Source of the DNA: Burkholderia sp. GAS332
GTDB taxonomy: Bacteria; Pseudomonadota; Gammaproteobacteria; Burkholderiales; Burkholderiaceae
DNA length: 64,000 bases
Direction of reading: 5' to 3'
Assembly: GCA_900142905.1 (NCBI GenBank)
Contig: FSRV01000001.1
Span: forward strand, 2,852,001 to 2,916,000
The notes beneath the pieces are model-generated. The model made no database searches and was not told the DNA's origin. It saw only the letters and a program-made list of their open reading frames with translations. Shown piece by piece: positions 30,437 to 40,305 of this stretch; the stretch's first letter is position 1; every line of letters starts with the position of its first letter. A program made the position numbers and the translations under genes.

Positions 30437-31783
30437 TTACGCTTGCGCCGTTGCGCTTGCCAGTTCTTCGAAGCTCACTTCCTTGTCCGTCACCTTGGCC
30501 TTGCTGAGGACGAAATCGACGACGTTGGCTTCAACGACGTACGCTTCCATTTCGGCAAGACGCTGCTGATTGGAATAATACCAGCGGACGACTTCCTTCG
30601 GGTCTTCGTAGCTTTTCGCGAATTCGTCGACTTCGGCACGAATCTGCTCCGGCTTGGCTTGCAGTTCATTTGCCTTGACCAGCTCGGCCAGCACGAGGCC
30701 CAGCTTCACGCGACGCTCAGCCTGTTCCTTGAACATTTCAGCCGGGATCGGTGCGTCAGCGGCGTTCGGCACGCCACGTTGCTCGAGGTCCTGACGGGCC
30801 ATGCCAACCAGGCGTTCCTGATCTTGTGCGATCAATGCGCTCGGCACGTCGAGCTCGGAAATCTTCAGCAGCGCGTCCATGACCTGGTTCTTGACGATCG
30901 CTTGCGTGCGACGCTTCGCTTCGCGCTCGAGATTGTCTTTGATCTCAGCGCGCATCTTGACCAGATCGCCGTCTTCGATACCGAGCGACTTCGCGAATTC
31001 AGCGTCGATTTCCGGCAGGTGCGGCCATTCGATCTTCTTCATCGTGATCGTGAATTGCGCGGTCTTACCAGCGACATCCTTGCCGTGATAGTCAGCCGGG
31101 AAAGCCAGATCGAATTCCTTCGATGCGCCGACCGCGAGGCCCAGCGCTGCTTTTTCGAATTCCGGCAGCATGCGGCCTTCGCCCAGCACGAATGCGAAGT
31201 CTTCGGCGCTACCGCCCTGGAACACTTCACCGTCGATCTTGCCGACGAAGTCGACCGTCACGCGGTCGCCGTCTTTAGCTGCCGTGTCCGCGCCGCCGTC
31301 GCCATGCTCGCCGGCTTCGCCGCGAGCGTGGAAATGCACGCGCTGCTTGCGCAGGATGTCCAGCGTGCGGTCGATTTCCGCTTCGCTGATGGTGGTCGTG
31401 GTGCGTTCGATTTCAGCCGTGGCGACGTCGCCCAGCTTCACTTCCGGATACACCTCGAAGGTCGCGTCGAACGCGTAGTCGCCTTCAGCAGCGTCGGCCT
31501 TCGGCGCGAAGCTCGGCTGACCGGCAACGCGCAGGTTTTCGGCGCGGCTGATGTCGAAGAATTCCTTGCCGACCTTGTCGCTCAGCACTTCGGCTTCCAC
31601 CTGGCCCGAATACTGTTGGGTGACCATCTTGAGCGGCACCTTGCCCGGGCGGAAACCCGGCATGCGCACGTTCTTCGCGAGTTGGCGGATACGCGAGTCC
31701 ACTTCCTTCTGCACGGCATCCTTCGGCAGGGAAATCGTGACGCGGCGTTCGAGCTTGCCGAGGTTTTCAACAACGTTAGCCAT
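30437..31783 (-). CDS. tig: Trigger factor
   Basis: Ribosome-associated chaperone and prolyl isomerase that meets nascent chains. 448 residues: N-terminal ribosome-binding domain with the signature region [13 protein letters not shown], an FKBP-like domain around residues 165-245 ([19 protein letters not shown]), and a helical C-terminal domain. There is an Asp/Gly/Ala-rich loop ([19 protein letters not shown]) at the start of the FKBP domain. First gene of the tig-clpP-clpX-lon-hupB block. Confidence 0.98.
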   Translation of the reverse strand: MANVVENLGKLERRVTISLPKDAVQKEVDSRIRQLAKNVRMPGFRPGKVPLKMVTQQYSGQVEAEVLSDKVGKEFFDISRAENLRVAGQPSFAPKADAAEGDYAFDATFEVYPEVKLGDVATAEIERTTTTISEAEIDRTLDILRKQRVHFHARGEAGEHGDGGADTAAKDGDRVTVDFVGKIDGEVFQGGSAEDFAFVLGEGRMLPEFEKAALGLAVGASKEFDLAFPADYHGKDVAGKTAQFTITMKKIEWPHLPEIDAEFAKSLGIEDGDLVKMRAEIKDNLEREAKRRTQAIVKNQVMDALLKISELDVPSALIAQDQERLVGMARQDLEQRGVPNAADAPIPAEMFKEQAERRVKLGLVLAELVKANELQAKPEQIRAEVDEFAKSYEDPKEVVRWYYSNQQRLAEMEAYVVEANVVDFVLSKAKVTDKEVSFEELASATAQA

Positions 31784-31935
31784 GGCTTCAATCGTCCTAA
31801 AATTATTCGAGCGAATCAGTTATCTTCTGCGTGCCGCGTCTCGATGTCGCTTCGCATCGCGCGTCACATCAATTCGGTGCCTGCGCCGCGGGCTTGCAGG
31901 CCGCCGGCAGCACGGTTGGGTCCAAAGAGCCGAAT

Positions 31936-31941
31936 ATTTTA
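31936..31941 (-). promoter_or_regulatory. Extended -10 element upstream of tig
   Basis: Reverse strand TTTGC-TAAAAT, a TGn-extended -10 about 150 bp upstream of tig. No convincing -35. The whole 568-bp gap 31784-32351 contains no gene I can support. Confidence 0.35.
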
Positions 31942-32351
31942 GCAAACTATTTGCGCGCTTAGCCGGGATTCGGTGATTGCGCGCGTTTTTATCGGTGTTC
32001 GGGCCGCTTTCCGCGCTGTTTTTCACCTGTTTGCAGCTTGCTTTATGGCGGTTGAGCGCTGGCTTTGCGTTCAGTCCCCAGCCAGTTTCCAGGCTGGCCT
32101 GCTGCAGCTGAACGACTCCTTTCATCGACGCCGGTCCCGCCGGAGGAGCTCGCACAGCCGACGGCGCAGCGCTTGCCGCGCGTGTGCCCACTCGTGATTC
32201 CCGCCCGCGCTGCCGCGGACGATCCCGGCTATGCCGTTCGACATATTCAGTCGGCGCGTCCATGCTGATAAGCTAACGGACGCGCTCGGGGCTGCGCCTG
32301 CATTCTTCATATCGTCCGCCCTCGCAACGATCCTAACCATTCAGAGACACC

Positions 32352-33497
32352 ATGCCGAATTTGCCGTCCTCGCCTGTCGTCGTCATTGCTCCCGATTCCT
32401 TTAAAGGTTCGCTCAGCGCGGAACAGGTCGCGCAGGCGATTGCGTCCGGCATCCAGCGCGCCCGGCCCGACGCCAGCGTGCGCATCTGCCCGATGGCCGA
32501 CGGCGGCGAAGGCACGCTCGACGCCATGCTCACGAGCGGCGGCGAACGCCGCACGCTGAGCGTGCGCGGCGCGGCCGGCCCGGTGCGCGAGGCACTCACC
32601 GGCCTGCTTGCGGATGGCAGCGCGATCATCGAAACGGCGGAAATCGTCGGCATTACCGATCCGGTCGGCATGGGCGTGCCGGTCGAAGCGCGCAGCACGC
32701 GCGGCATGGGCGAAGCAATTCGTGCCCTGCTCGACGCGGGCGTGCGGCGCTTTTTCGTTGCGCTCGGCGGCAGCAGCACGAACGACGGCGGCGCCGGCCT
32801 GCTGGCCGGCCTCGGCCTGAAGCTTTTCGACGGAGAAGGCAAAGAGCTCGACGCCACACCTGAACAACTCGCTCGCGTGGTGCGTCTCGACGTGTCGCAG
32901 CTGGACGCCCGTCTGGCAGACACGCAGTTCGTCGGCATGTCGGACGTGGACAACCCACTGACCGGCGATCACGGCGCGACCGCGGTGTTCGGACCGCAAA
33001 AGGGTGTGAAGCCGGACCAGGTTGTCCCGATCGACGCCGCCCTCGCCCGCTTCGCCGATCTGCTCGAGGCGGCGCTGGGGCGCACGGCACGCGACCAACC
33101 CGGCGCGGGTGCGGCCGGCGGTCTCGGTTTTGCACTGCACATGCTGGGCGCGCAGTTCGAGCCGGGCGCGGAAACCGTCGCGCGGCAAATTGGGCTGGAC
33201 GCGGCGCTTGAAGGCGCGAACTGGCTGATCACCGGCGAAGGCCGCTCGGACGTGCAAACACTGCACGGCAAGGCGCCGTTCATCGCTTGCCGTCATGCAC
33301 AGGCAGCGGGCGTGCCGGCCACGCTGCTCTCCGGCGCGGTCGACTCCGCGGCGCTGCCGCGCCTCGCCGAACATTTCAGTGGCTGCTTCTCGCCGGCCCC
33401 TGGGCCGATCACCCTTGAGGTTGCGATTCGCGACGCGGCGCGCTTGCTGGCCGACGCGGCCGAGCAATTGACGCGCCTGAAATACGGCGCGCGTTGA
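32352..33497 (+). CDS. Glycerate kinase (GarK/GlxK family)
   Basis: Phosphorylates D-glycerate, normally at the 2-position in this family, feeding glyoxylate or glucarate catabolism into glycolysis. 381 residues. N-terminal VVIAPDSFKGSLSAEQVAQAI, MADGGEGTLDA, FVALGGSSTNDGGAGLLAGL and SDVDNPLTGDHGAT are diagnostic. No other glyoxylate genes are adjacent. A MarR regulator follows 63 bp downstream on the same strand and could be a local regulator, though nothing in the sequence proves it. Confidence 0.93.
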   Translation: MPNLPSSPVVVIAPDSFKGSLSAEQVAQAIASGIQRARPDASVRICPMADGGEGTLDAMLTSGGERRTLSVRGAAGPVREALTGLLADGSAIIETAEIVGITDPVGMGVPVEARSTRGMGEAIRALLDAGVRRFFVALGGSSTNDGGAGLLAGLGLKLFDGEGKELDATPEQLARVVRLDVSQLDARLADTQFVGMSDVDNPLTGDHGATAVFGPQKGVKPDQVVPIDAALARFADLLEAALGRTARDQPGAGAAGGLGFALHMLGAQFEPGAETVARQIGLDAALEGANWLITGEGRSDVQTLHGKAPFIACRHAQAAGVPATLLSGAVDSAALPRLAEHFSGCFSPAPGPITLEVAIRDAARLLADAAEQLTRLKYGAR

Positions 33498-33560
33498 CCG
33501 GCAGGACGGTTGCGGCAACAATCACAGCGCCGCAACCGCTCCACTCATCACGGGAAGACC

Positions 33561-34013
33561 ATGAAGGACTCCGCCAAAGCCGGACTCGAACAGTTCCTCA
33601 CGTATCGCCTGCATGTGCTGAATAAACTCGCCGAGCGTGGTATCAGCGAGCGCTATCAGGACAAGCTGGGTGTGACCTTGCCGGAAGCGCGGGTGATTGC
33701 GTCGGTGGGTTCGTTCGGACCGTTTTCGATCATGGAACTGGCGCGGCACGCCAACCTCGACAAGAGTCAGGCGAGCCGTGCGGCTGAGGCGTTGATCAAG
33801 CAAGGACTCGTGAAACGCGAGCCCAGCGCTGAAGACGGCCGCGTCGTGCTGGTGTCGCTAACCCCCGAAGGCCGTGCGCTCTATCGCAAGGTGATGCCGA
33901 TCGCGCGTAAGTGGAACGGGGATATGTTCGACTGCCTCGACGACCAGGAAAAGCTCGCGTTCGGCCTGGCACTCGACAAGATCATCAACACGATGTCGGA
34001 GCGCGAGGGGTAA
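33561..34013 (+). CDS. MarR-family transcriptional regulator
   Basis: 150-residue winged-helix regulator. The core reads LTLPEARVIASVGSFGPFSIMELARHANLDKSQASRAAEALIKQGLVKREP (positions about 36-90, recognition helix around KSQASRAAEAL) followed by the wing EDGRVVLVSLTPEGR. ATG 33561 is preceded by GGGAAG; the longer reading to 33510 is not family-like. Ligand and targets unknown; it may regulate the preceding glycerate kinase or the convergent DUF3999/DUF2339 genes. Confidence 0.9.
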   Translation: MKDSAKAGLEQFLTYRLHVLNKLAERGISERYQDKLGVTLPEARVIASVGSFGPFSIMELARHANLDKSQASRAAEALIKQGLVKREPSAEDGRVVLVSLTPEGRALYRKVMPIARKWNGDMFDCLDDQEKLAFGLALDKIINTMSEREG

Positions 34014-34051
34014 GCAACGGCGTGCGGCCGCGGAGTGCGCCCGCGCCGGAG

Positions 34052-35587
34052 TCAGCTCTTTCCGGTGCCTTGACCGTCACCGTCGGCCGCGCCTGCATCT
34101 TTCACCATAGCGCTCGCTGCACCTGGCCCGCTGGACACACCGCCGGCCAATCCATCTGCACCGCCCACGCCGCCAGTTCCACCGCCGCCATCGGCCACGC
34201 CCCCAGCCACATCGCCAGCCTGGGCCCTGGCCTGGCCCTGAGCGCTACGCGCAAGCCGCCAGGCGATCGCACCGAGCGAGCCGACGGCCAGCAACAAGGC
34301 TGCCCACAACATATAGCGCCGCATCACATCGGGGTCTTTGCCCGACGACTGCGCGTCGGCGTCTTCTTCAACGGGTAGCGCGTCGCCCAGCCGCGCCGCC
34401 ACGACCACCGACGACGCCCCCATCAGCAGATCCGCCCGGCTCACCGCCGACGACACCGCAGCCGCACTCCCCACCGCCAGCGTAAAGGGCGCAGCCCCGC
34501 GCGCGACGAAAGTGAGTGTCGCCGGACGCCAGCCCGCGGCGACGGTCAACGCGCCGCTTCCCAAACCACCGTTGCGCGTGTCGACCACTACGCGCCACTG
34601 ACGATCCGTGTCAGGCGCCATTTCGAGCGATGGATTGCTTTGCTCCACCGTGCCGTTGTGCAACCGGAACAGCGTCGCGCTCGATGCTTCTCGCCACGCC
34701 GTCTCCAGACCCGCCCGCGAATAGATGACGGCCGGCGCCACCGTATTGGGCTGCGGCAGATTCAGGCGCAAACGATCTACGGGATAAGGCCCGCCGGTCT
34801 CGAAGAAATACTCGCCGGTTTTCGGCCCCGCGCGGGCAACGATGCCTTCACGCCATTCCCGTTGGGAATCCGCGCGCTGCGTATGATCGGCGCTGGCCGC
34901 CTGCACCTGAGCGTCGATTGACTCGATGTACGGCGCGCCGTCAAGCCAGCGCAACCGCAGGTAACGCGCACGCATGCCGTTGAGCTCGATGCGGTCCTGG
35001 CTCAGCGTGCTGCCGTTGTAGCTGACCTTGAGCAGTTGCGCCTCGCCGGCGGGTTGCCAGTTGCGCAAATCGTCACTCGATTCGGCGTTGACACGCCCCT
35101 GGTAGTTGTCGTCGCGCACATGGACGACCAATGCCTCTACCCGAGCGCCCTCCCGCGTCTCGCGCGCGACATCGATCAGATCGCCGTCATCTTGCGCGCG
35201 GCCCGGCGGGGCCGAGGTTGCACGCAGCGACCCGTCGGCGGCAATCGTTACGCCGAGTGGCGCGCCCGTGCCTCCGGGTGCGGCGGGCGGCATCGGGAAC
35301 CAGCGCACCGGCCGCAACGTGGCCGGCGTGCGGGAAGGCTCACGGGGTGAGTCGAGCGAGTACGGCACGGGTTCGCCGGCGCCATTGAACACGCGCACGT
35401 CGCCGAGATCGCTGCGCTGGCTGGCGGCGTAGACGGCAGCCGGAAGCGTCACGCTGTAATAAGCGGCGCCGCTTTCGAGTTCGAGCGCAAAGCGCTGCTC
35501 AAACCGATCGGCTGCTAGCGCCGCCGTCGACACCCACACGGACGAGATCGCAAGACACCACCCCGTCACTATCAAGACACGCTTCAT
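34052..35587 (-). CDS. DUF3999 family envelope protein
   Basis: 511 residues, function unknown. Signal peptide ending TAALA (about residue 25), a large periplasmic beta-rich region, one transmembrane helix near residues 430-450 (YMLWAALLLAVGSLGAIAWR), then a Gly/Ala-rich low-complexity cytoplasmic tail of about 55 residues. Its ATG overlaps the stop of the DUF2339 gene (ATGA), so the two are translationally coupled and probably function together in the envelope. Confidence 0.82.
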   Translation of the reverse strand: MKRVLIVTGWCLAISSVWVSTAALAADRFEQRFALELESGAAYYSVTLPAAVYAASQRSDLGDVRVFNGAGEPVPYSLDSPREPSRTPATLRPVRWFPMPPAAPGGTGAPLGVTIAADGSLRATSAPPGRAQDDGDLIDVARETREGARVEALVVHVRDDNYQGRVNAESSDDLRNWQPAGEAQLLKVSYNGSTLSQDRIELNGMRARYLRLRWLDGAPYIESIDAQVQAASADHTQRADSQREWREGIVARAGPKTGEYFFETGGPYPVDRLRLNLPQPNTVAPAVIYSRAGLETAWREASSATLFRLHNGTVEQSNPSLEMAPDTDRQWRVVVDTRNGGLGSGALTVAAGWRPATLTFVARGAAPFTLAVGSAAAVSSAVSRADLLMGASSVVVAARLGDALPVEEDADAQSSGKDPDVMRRYMLWAALLLAVGSLGAIAWRLARSAQGQARAQAGDVAGGVADGGGGTGGVGGADGLAGGVSSGPGAASAMVKDAGAADGDGQGTGKS

Positions 35588-38500
35588 GGCTCAGTTTCCA
35601 GAACGGCCACCTTGGGCGGCAACGGCGAGAAGTAGCCGATCAGCAGCAGCATCAGGCCGATACCGATGAACGACACGATCCGCTCGATGCCCGTCACGTG
35701 CGACAGATCGAACAGGAACAGTTTGACGACGGTCGCCGCCAGCAGTCCGCCGCCGATGAACCAGAATAGCCGGCTGGCCCGGCGGGTCGCCCAGATCATC
35801 ATAGCCAACGCGCAGACCGTCCAGAATACCGATACTGAAGCCTGCACAAGCATCGAGTGTGACATCTGGTCAAGCTGATACGGCACGCCGATCCAGTGAT
35901 GCAGCGTGCGCAGCAGCATCGCATTAAGCCAGACGAATCCGGTCACGCCGACCGCCACCTGCAACTGCACGCGGTATTGGTCGATCGGCACGCCGAGGCG
36001 GTTGATGCGCACGAGCCACAACGCCGCCAGGGCAAAAATCACCGCCTGCACCAGGTCGAGCGGATTGAGCAGCGGCAGACGCGCCCACGCGCCGCCGTCC
36101 TGCGTCAGGTTCGCATAGAACGTCCACACCCACATCACCAACACGAGCGGCGTCGACGCAATCGCGCACAAGCGCACGATGCTGTCGCGACGCGCGAGCC
36201 ACAGCCCGGCAAACGCAAACGCGCTCCAGCCGACCAGAAACACCTGCTGGAAATTGAACGATGCCAACACCGCTTCCACATCGTACGCTGCATGGAAATG
36301 ATGATGCAGCGTGCGCAGCAGCAATGCGTTGAACCACAGGAACAGCGTAGCGAGCACCGCATAGTCGAAAGCCCGCGGATGCCAGCGCACGCCTAATGCG
36401 CGAAGGCGCCTCACCCACACGGCGCAGGCGATGAACGCGAGGATCTGCGCCACATCCAGCGGATTGAGGATCGGCAGCCAGAAGAGCGGCGCGGCGCTGC
36501 CGTCGCTCGTTAGACTCGCGATGCTCCACAACCACAGCAAGGCGGCGAGCGGTGCTGCGGCCCACACCTGATAAGCCTGCACAAAGCGTGCGACCGGCCA
36601 GCGCAAACGGTGCCCGACGCCGGCCACCAACAGCAGCAGAACGCCAAAACCATAAGCCCACGCGCTCCAGCTCCACGCGCCTTCCGGCACGTAGGCGCGC
36701 AAGCCCCAATAGCCTTCGAACGCAAGGAGCGCGCCGGCCGTCCAGAACATCAGCGTATGCAGCGGCGCGAGCACGTGATCGCCGACGTCGCTCTGCTGAC
36801 GCCACAGCAGCACGTAGGCAGACGCCGCGACGAGCGCGCAAACCAGCCAGCCGTAACCGCTGACCAGCGCCATGCTCAACATGAACAGACTCAGCGTGAG
36901 CAGAGCGAGGACCGGCACAAGCGCCAGTGCAGGCATTTCGGCGAGCGGCCAGCGCAGCTTGCGATGCGCGGCGTGCGCGAGCCAGGCGGTGAAAACCGCG
37001 AACAGTGCGATGACGGCAGTCTCGAAACAATCGCGATCGTATGCAAGATGGGCCTGAGCGTACGTATGGATTTCGTGGAGGCCACCCATGGTCCACCACA
37101 ACAGCCCCCATACGCCGGCGACGAGGCCGATCTGCGGCATCCATGCGTGCCACGCCCCCGCTTCGCTGCGGCCATGCAAGCGCCATCCGGTGAAGACACC
37201 CGCAACCGCGATCAGCACGGTCGCGATGTACGCGCCGTTCAGGACCGGCCACGCATGCGCGCCGTCGATCGGTGCGAGCGTGCCGACGACATACGCGCCC
37301 GCTGCGGCCAGTTGCATCAGCAAGCCGAAGCCAAAAGCGGTCAGGCGCCGCTGACGCACGGCGAGCCAGGTGATCGCGGCGCCTTCGATTGCCCAGGTCG
37401 CGCTTGTGGTCGGTCCGGTGAAAGCGAGCGGCACGGCGAGCGTGGCGAAGATCACGGCCAACGCGAGCATGGCCTCGAACATCATGTCGAGACGCACCCG
37501 CCGCCGCGCCAGCCAGCCCGCGATCGCGAGGTAGAACGCGGCCAGCGCCACCGCGCTCCATGCGAGACCGAATTCGGTGCCCCGCATCAGCGCCGCTTGC
37601 AGACCGATCGCGACAAGCGGCGTACCGAATACCAGCGTGCCGTCGACGTAATGCTTAAGCGCGACGTCGCGGCGCACCGCGTAGAGCAACGCGATGCCGA
37701 CATACATCAGGAAGAACAGAATCAGGAACGGCTCGGTGCTGGCAAGCAACTCAGGCCGGTAAGCCGTCACGCCCCACACGGCGCCGATCGAGAACGTGAA
37801 CACGAAGCCAAGCAGATTCAAAGGCCGCCAAGCCTTGAACCACGCAATCGCGAAAATGCCCGCGTTGAGCAACGCGTAGTAGCTGAACAGCATCACGTGA
37901 CTGCCGCCGCCCGTCGACAGGAGAACCGGCGCGAGGAAGCCGCCCGCGCTGCCCATGAAGGCCAGCGACGATGCGTTCTGCCGCACCGCCAGAAACGCGC
38001 TCAAGCCGCAGATCGCGATCATCAGCGGCAAGGCTGCGCCCGCCGGCAGCAGATGGTAGAGCTTCGTTGCGGCGAACACCGTCAGATAGAGCGCACCGAC
38101 GCCGCCGCCTTGCAAGATCAGCCCGTACGCGCCGCGGCGCTCGCCAATGCGCCAGCCGAGTCCGAGCAAGGCGGTCGCGGCAAGTGCGACGCCGGCGAGG
38201 CGGAATTCGATCGGCAGCAGGCTGTTGTCGGCCGCGTATTTGAGCAGGAACGCAATGCCGAAGAACAGCACAATGATGCCGACGCGCACGACCGTGTTGC
38301 CGCCGAATAGCCAGTCGCGGGCGCTTTTGAAGATGCGTTCGGCGAGACCGGGGCCGCGCGGCGGTGCGGGCGGAGACGGTGGCGCGGACGGGGTTTGTGC
38401 TGAAAGCGGCTCGGCGGAAAGCGATGGCGGCAGCGCTGGCTCGGCGGACGGCGACAACGCCATTGGGTTGCGTGATTGAGCATTCAGCGTGCTCGGTACG

Positions 38501-39033
38501 CGCGGTGCGTTCGGTGCGCTCGACGCAGGCGCTTGGGCCGACGCCGGCGGCGTGACCGCGCTGGCGCTCACCGTCGAGCGCACGGCTGCCGGCTGCGCGG
38601 GCGTTACCGCAGGCTCGCGGGGTGGCTTTTGTTCCGCAGCGGGCGGTATCGCGTAAGGATGCGGCACGACATCGGCTGGACGCAGTTTGGACGTCGCCAA
38701 CTCGCCATCCACGCTCCCGGCCGCCGATGCACCAGTGACACTGGCCCGCAACTCGCGGATCTCACCGCGCAGCACGACGATCTCGCGCTCGAGTTGCTCG
38801 ACGCGCGCGGGCAGTTCGCCGGATGGGCTGTCAGCCGGGTGGTTCAAATTGTCGGACGCCACCGGTTTGGGCGCGGGTTCGTTCGCGACGCGTGGGGACC
38901 TCTTTTGCAGCAGACGGGCGAGCGCAACGCCACCCACCCCACCCACCAATGCACCGAAAGCGATCGAAAAATCGTTCGACATGGCGGCCATGATCCCGAT
39001 CACCGCGCCGATCACGGCAAATATCACGCTCAT
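35584..39033 (-). CDS. DUF2339 family large polytopic membrane protein
   Basis: 1149 residues, function unknown. Residues 1-45 form a Gly-rich hairpin of two helices (VIGAVIGIMAAMSNDFSIAF, then GALVGGVGGVALARLL). A short coiled coil follows (VEQLEREIVVLRGEIRELRA), then a Pro/Ala/Ser-rich linker of roughly 120 residues, then about 25 or more hydrophobic helices to the C-terminus. The pattern is typical of DUF2339 proteins, proposed to be envelope or polysaccharide-related, without established activity. First gene of the two-gene unit with DUF3999. Confidence 0.85.
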   Translation of the reverse strand: MSVIFAVIGAVIGIMAAMSNDFSIAFGALVGGVGGVALARLLQKRSPRVANEPAPKPVASDNLNHPADSPSGELPARVEQLEREIVVLRGEIRELRASVTGASAAGSVDGELATSKLRPADVVPHPYAIPPAAEQKPPREPAVTPAQPAAVRSTVSASAVTPPASAQAPASSAPNAPRVPSTLNAQSRNPMALSPSAEPALPPSLSAEPLSAQTPSAPPSPPAPPRGPGLAERIFKSARDWLFGGNTVVRVGIIVLFFGIAFLLKYAADNSLLPIEFRLAGVALAATALLGLGWRIGERRGAYGLILQGGGVGALYLTVFAATKLYHLLPAGAALPLMIAICGLSAFLAVRQNASSLAFMGSAGGFLAPVLLSTGGGSHVMLFSYYALLNAGIFAIAWFKAWRPLNLLGFVFTFSIGAVWGVTAYRPELLASTEPFLILFFLMYVGIALLYAVRRDVALKHYVDGTLVFGTPLVAIGLQAALMRGTEFGLAWSAVALAAFYLAIAGWLARRRVRLDMMFEAMLALAVIFATLAVPLAFTGPTTSATWAIEGAAITWLAVRQRRLTAFGFGLLMQLAAAGAYVVGTLAPIDGAHAWPVLNGAYIATVLIAVAGVFTGWRLHGRSEAGAWHAWMPQIGLVAGVWGLLWWTMGGLHEIHTYAQAHLAYDRDCFETAVIALFAVFTAWLAHAAHRKLRWPLAEMPALALVPVLALLTLSLFMLSMALVSGYGWLVCALVAASAYVLLWRQQSDVGDHVLAPLHTLMFWTAGALLAFEGYWGLRAYVPEGAWSWSAWAYGFGVLLLLVAGVGHRLRWPVARFVQAYQVWAAAPLAALLWLWSIASLTSDGSAAPLFWLPILNPLDVAQILAFIACAVWVRRLRALGVRWHPRAFDYAVLATLFLWFNALLLRTLHHHFHAAYDVEAVLASFNFQQVFLVGWSAFAFAGLWLARRDSIVRLCAIASTPLVLVMWVWTFYANLTQDGGAWARLPLLNPLDLVQAVIFALAALWLVRINRLGVPIDQYRVQLQVAVGVTGFVWLNAMLLRTLHHWIGVPYQLDQMSHSMLVQASVSVFWTVCALAMMIWATRRASRLFWFIGGGLLAATVVKLFLFDLSHVTGIERIVSFIGIGLMLLLIGYFSPLPPKVAVLETEP

Positions 39034-39080
39034 CGAGTCCCTCTTTTATTGTCTTCAGCTGCGAGATCCGTTTGTTGCAC

Positions 39081-39417
39081 GGATTAATCCGAGACTATTG
39101 CATCAGCAATACGGCGAAAATCGGCGCGCAGAATACCATGCAAATCGAGTTTTGAACCATGCTTTTGAACCATTGAGCGAGCGAAGCAGAATGGTGCGGT
39201 TTATTCGTCGGCGCATTTCGATTTTTCGCCGACTTTACGCGGCTTATTCTCACAGGATTAATCCGCGGGCTGCCGAAGATAAACGCAAGCGCGTCCGCGC
39301 GGACGCACCGACCGGTATGATTCGAACACGTGCGCGCCACAACCCGGCCAGAGCGGACCCAAGCAGCCATTTCTAACTCCACGCATCCAATGTGCCCAGC
39401 GTCCGGATTAACAATCC
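39081..39417. repeat. Repeated palindrome GGATTAATCC in a gene-free interval
   Basis: GGATTAATCC occurs at 39081-39090 and 39255-39264, with a related GGATTAACAATCC at 39405-39417. All lie in the 648-bp gap 39034-39681, which is less GC-rich than its surroundings and holds no supported gene. They may be operators for the DUF2339 gene. Confidence 0.4.
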
Positions 39418-39681
39418 ACGCAATAGGCATCACAACGGATACCACGCCATCTCGGGCGCAACTTGATGGACACCCGATTGCCTGGACAAATCCAGCAGCG
39501 ACGTTCAGCTACACCAACTGCATATCGTTTAATAAATAAACTGCGCCGAAAACGATCGTCACGCTTCGAGCATAGCAGGCCCGGCGAGGCCACTGCGTTC
39601 GCGGCAACGCGCCAACCATGTCAAAATTCGGGCGCGGCCACCAGGCCTTCGATCACCCCCATTTCATCCAGGGACGTTTCA

Positions 39682-39975
39682 GTGGACATCAACAAACAGG
39701 TAGCGGCCCTCACCGCCTCAGAACTTCAAACCGCCGGCGCGAGCCAGGCAACGGCGATCGCCGTCAGTGTGCTGCTGCGTCATCTGCGCTCGCCTGAACT
39801 GGTAAAACTGTTGTCGTCGGCGTTCGAAAACCATCAGGCAGTCATGCTGCAAACGCCGTGGCCCGATCCGATGCTGCAGGCGTTCGAATCGACCCGTCGT
39901 TTTCTCGAAGGCGCCGCACAAGCCGAACTGCCAGGCACACAAGCCGAACAAAAACCTCAGACGCCGGACGCCTGA
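39682..39975 (+). CDS. Small conserved-looking hypothetical protein
   Basis: 97 residues from GTG 39682, which has GGGA seven bases upstream. Predicted all-helical (VDINKQVAALTASELQTAGA, then TAIAVSVLLRHLRSPELVKLLSSAF, broken here by a conserved turn) with an acidic/Pro tail. No signal peptide or membrane helix, so probably cytoplasmic. No family recognised. A longer open frame to 39463 is Arg/Ser-rich and unlikely to be translated. Monocistronic, convergent with tRNA-Leu. Confidence 0.65.
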   Translation: MDINKQVAALTASELQTAGASQATAIAVSVLLRHLRSPELVKLLSSAFENHQAVMLQTPWPDPMLQAFESTRRFLEGAAQAELPGTQAEQKPQTPDA

Positions 39976-40015
39976 ACGCTGCCGGGCACGCACGGCTCGA
40001 CGCAAGTCACGCAAA

Positions 40016-40053
40016 AAACAAAAAACCCCGTCAGTCTGAAGACTTAACGGGGT
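40016..40053 (-). terminator. Terminator after tRNA-Leu
   Basis: AACCCCGT...ACGGGGTT outer stem with an inner AGTC-TGAA-GACT hairpin; a T-rich run follows on the reverse strand. Confidence 0.8.
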
Positions 40054-40070
40054 TCTCTGCGACATAGGAA

Positions 40071-40157
40071 TGGTGCGAGGGAGGGGACTCGAACCCCTAC
40101 ACCCTTGCGGGCGTCAGGACCTAAACCTGGTGCGTCTACCAATTTCGCCACCCTCGC
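40071..40157 (-). tRNA. tRNA-Leu (anticodon TAG)
   Basis: 87 nt with encoded CCA and the long variable arm of class II tRNAs (TGACGCCCGCAAGGGTGT). Acceptor GCGAGGG; anticodon stem CCAGG with loop TTTAGGT, TAG at 34-36. Three bases upstream of the mature 5' end is a perfect hairpin CGGGCAAG...CTTGCCCG (40161-40187). Confidence 0.97.
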
Positions 40158-40305
40158 AGCCGGGCAAGCTGCAATGCCTCTTGCCCGATGTCCTGCCTGC
40201 TCACGAACGCGTTATAAAACCGCGCCCGAAAGCGTAAGCGCGAGATTCTAACTGATTGATTCGCACTTGTCTGCATTTGCTCATGCATCGGCTCAAGGAG
40301 TGTCG

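Noticed and set aside
31820..32263. 147-codon reverse frame upstream of tig
   Set aside because: Low-complexity Arg/Ala/Pro composition, no family and no start context; treated as non-coding leader DNA.
36610..38310. 566-codon forward open frame opposite the DUF2339 gene
   Set aside because: Antisense shadow with extreme Arg/Gln/His composition; the reverse-strand membrane protein explains the region.
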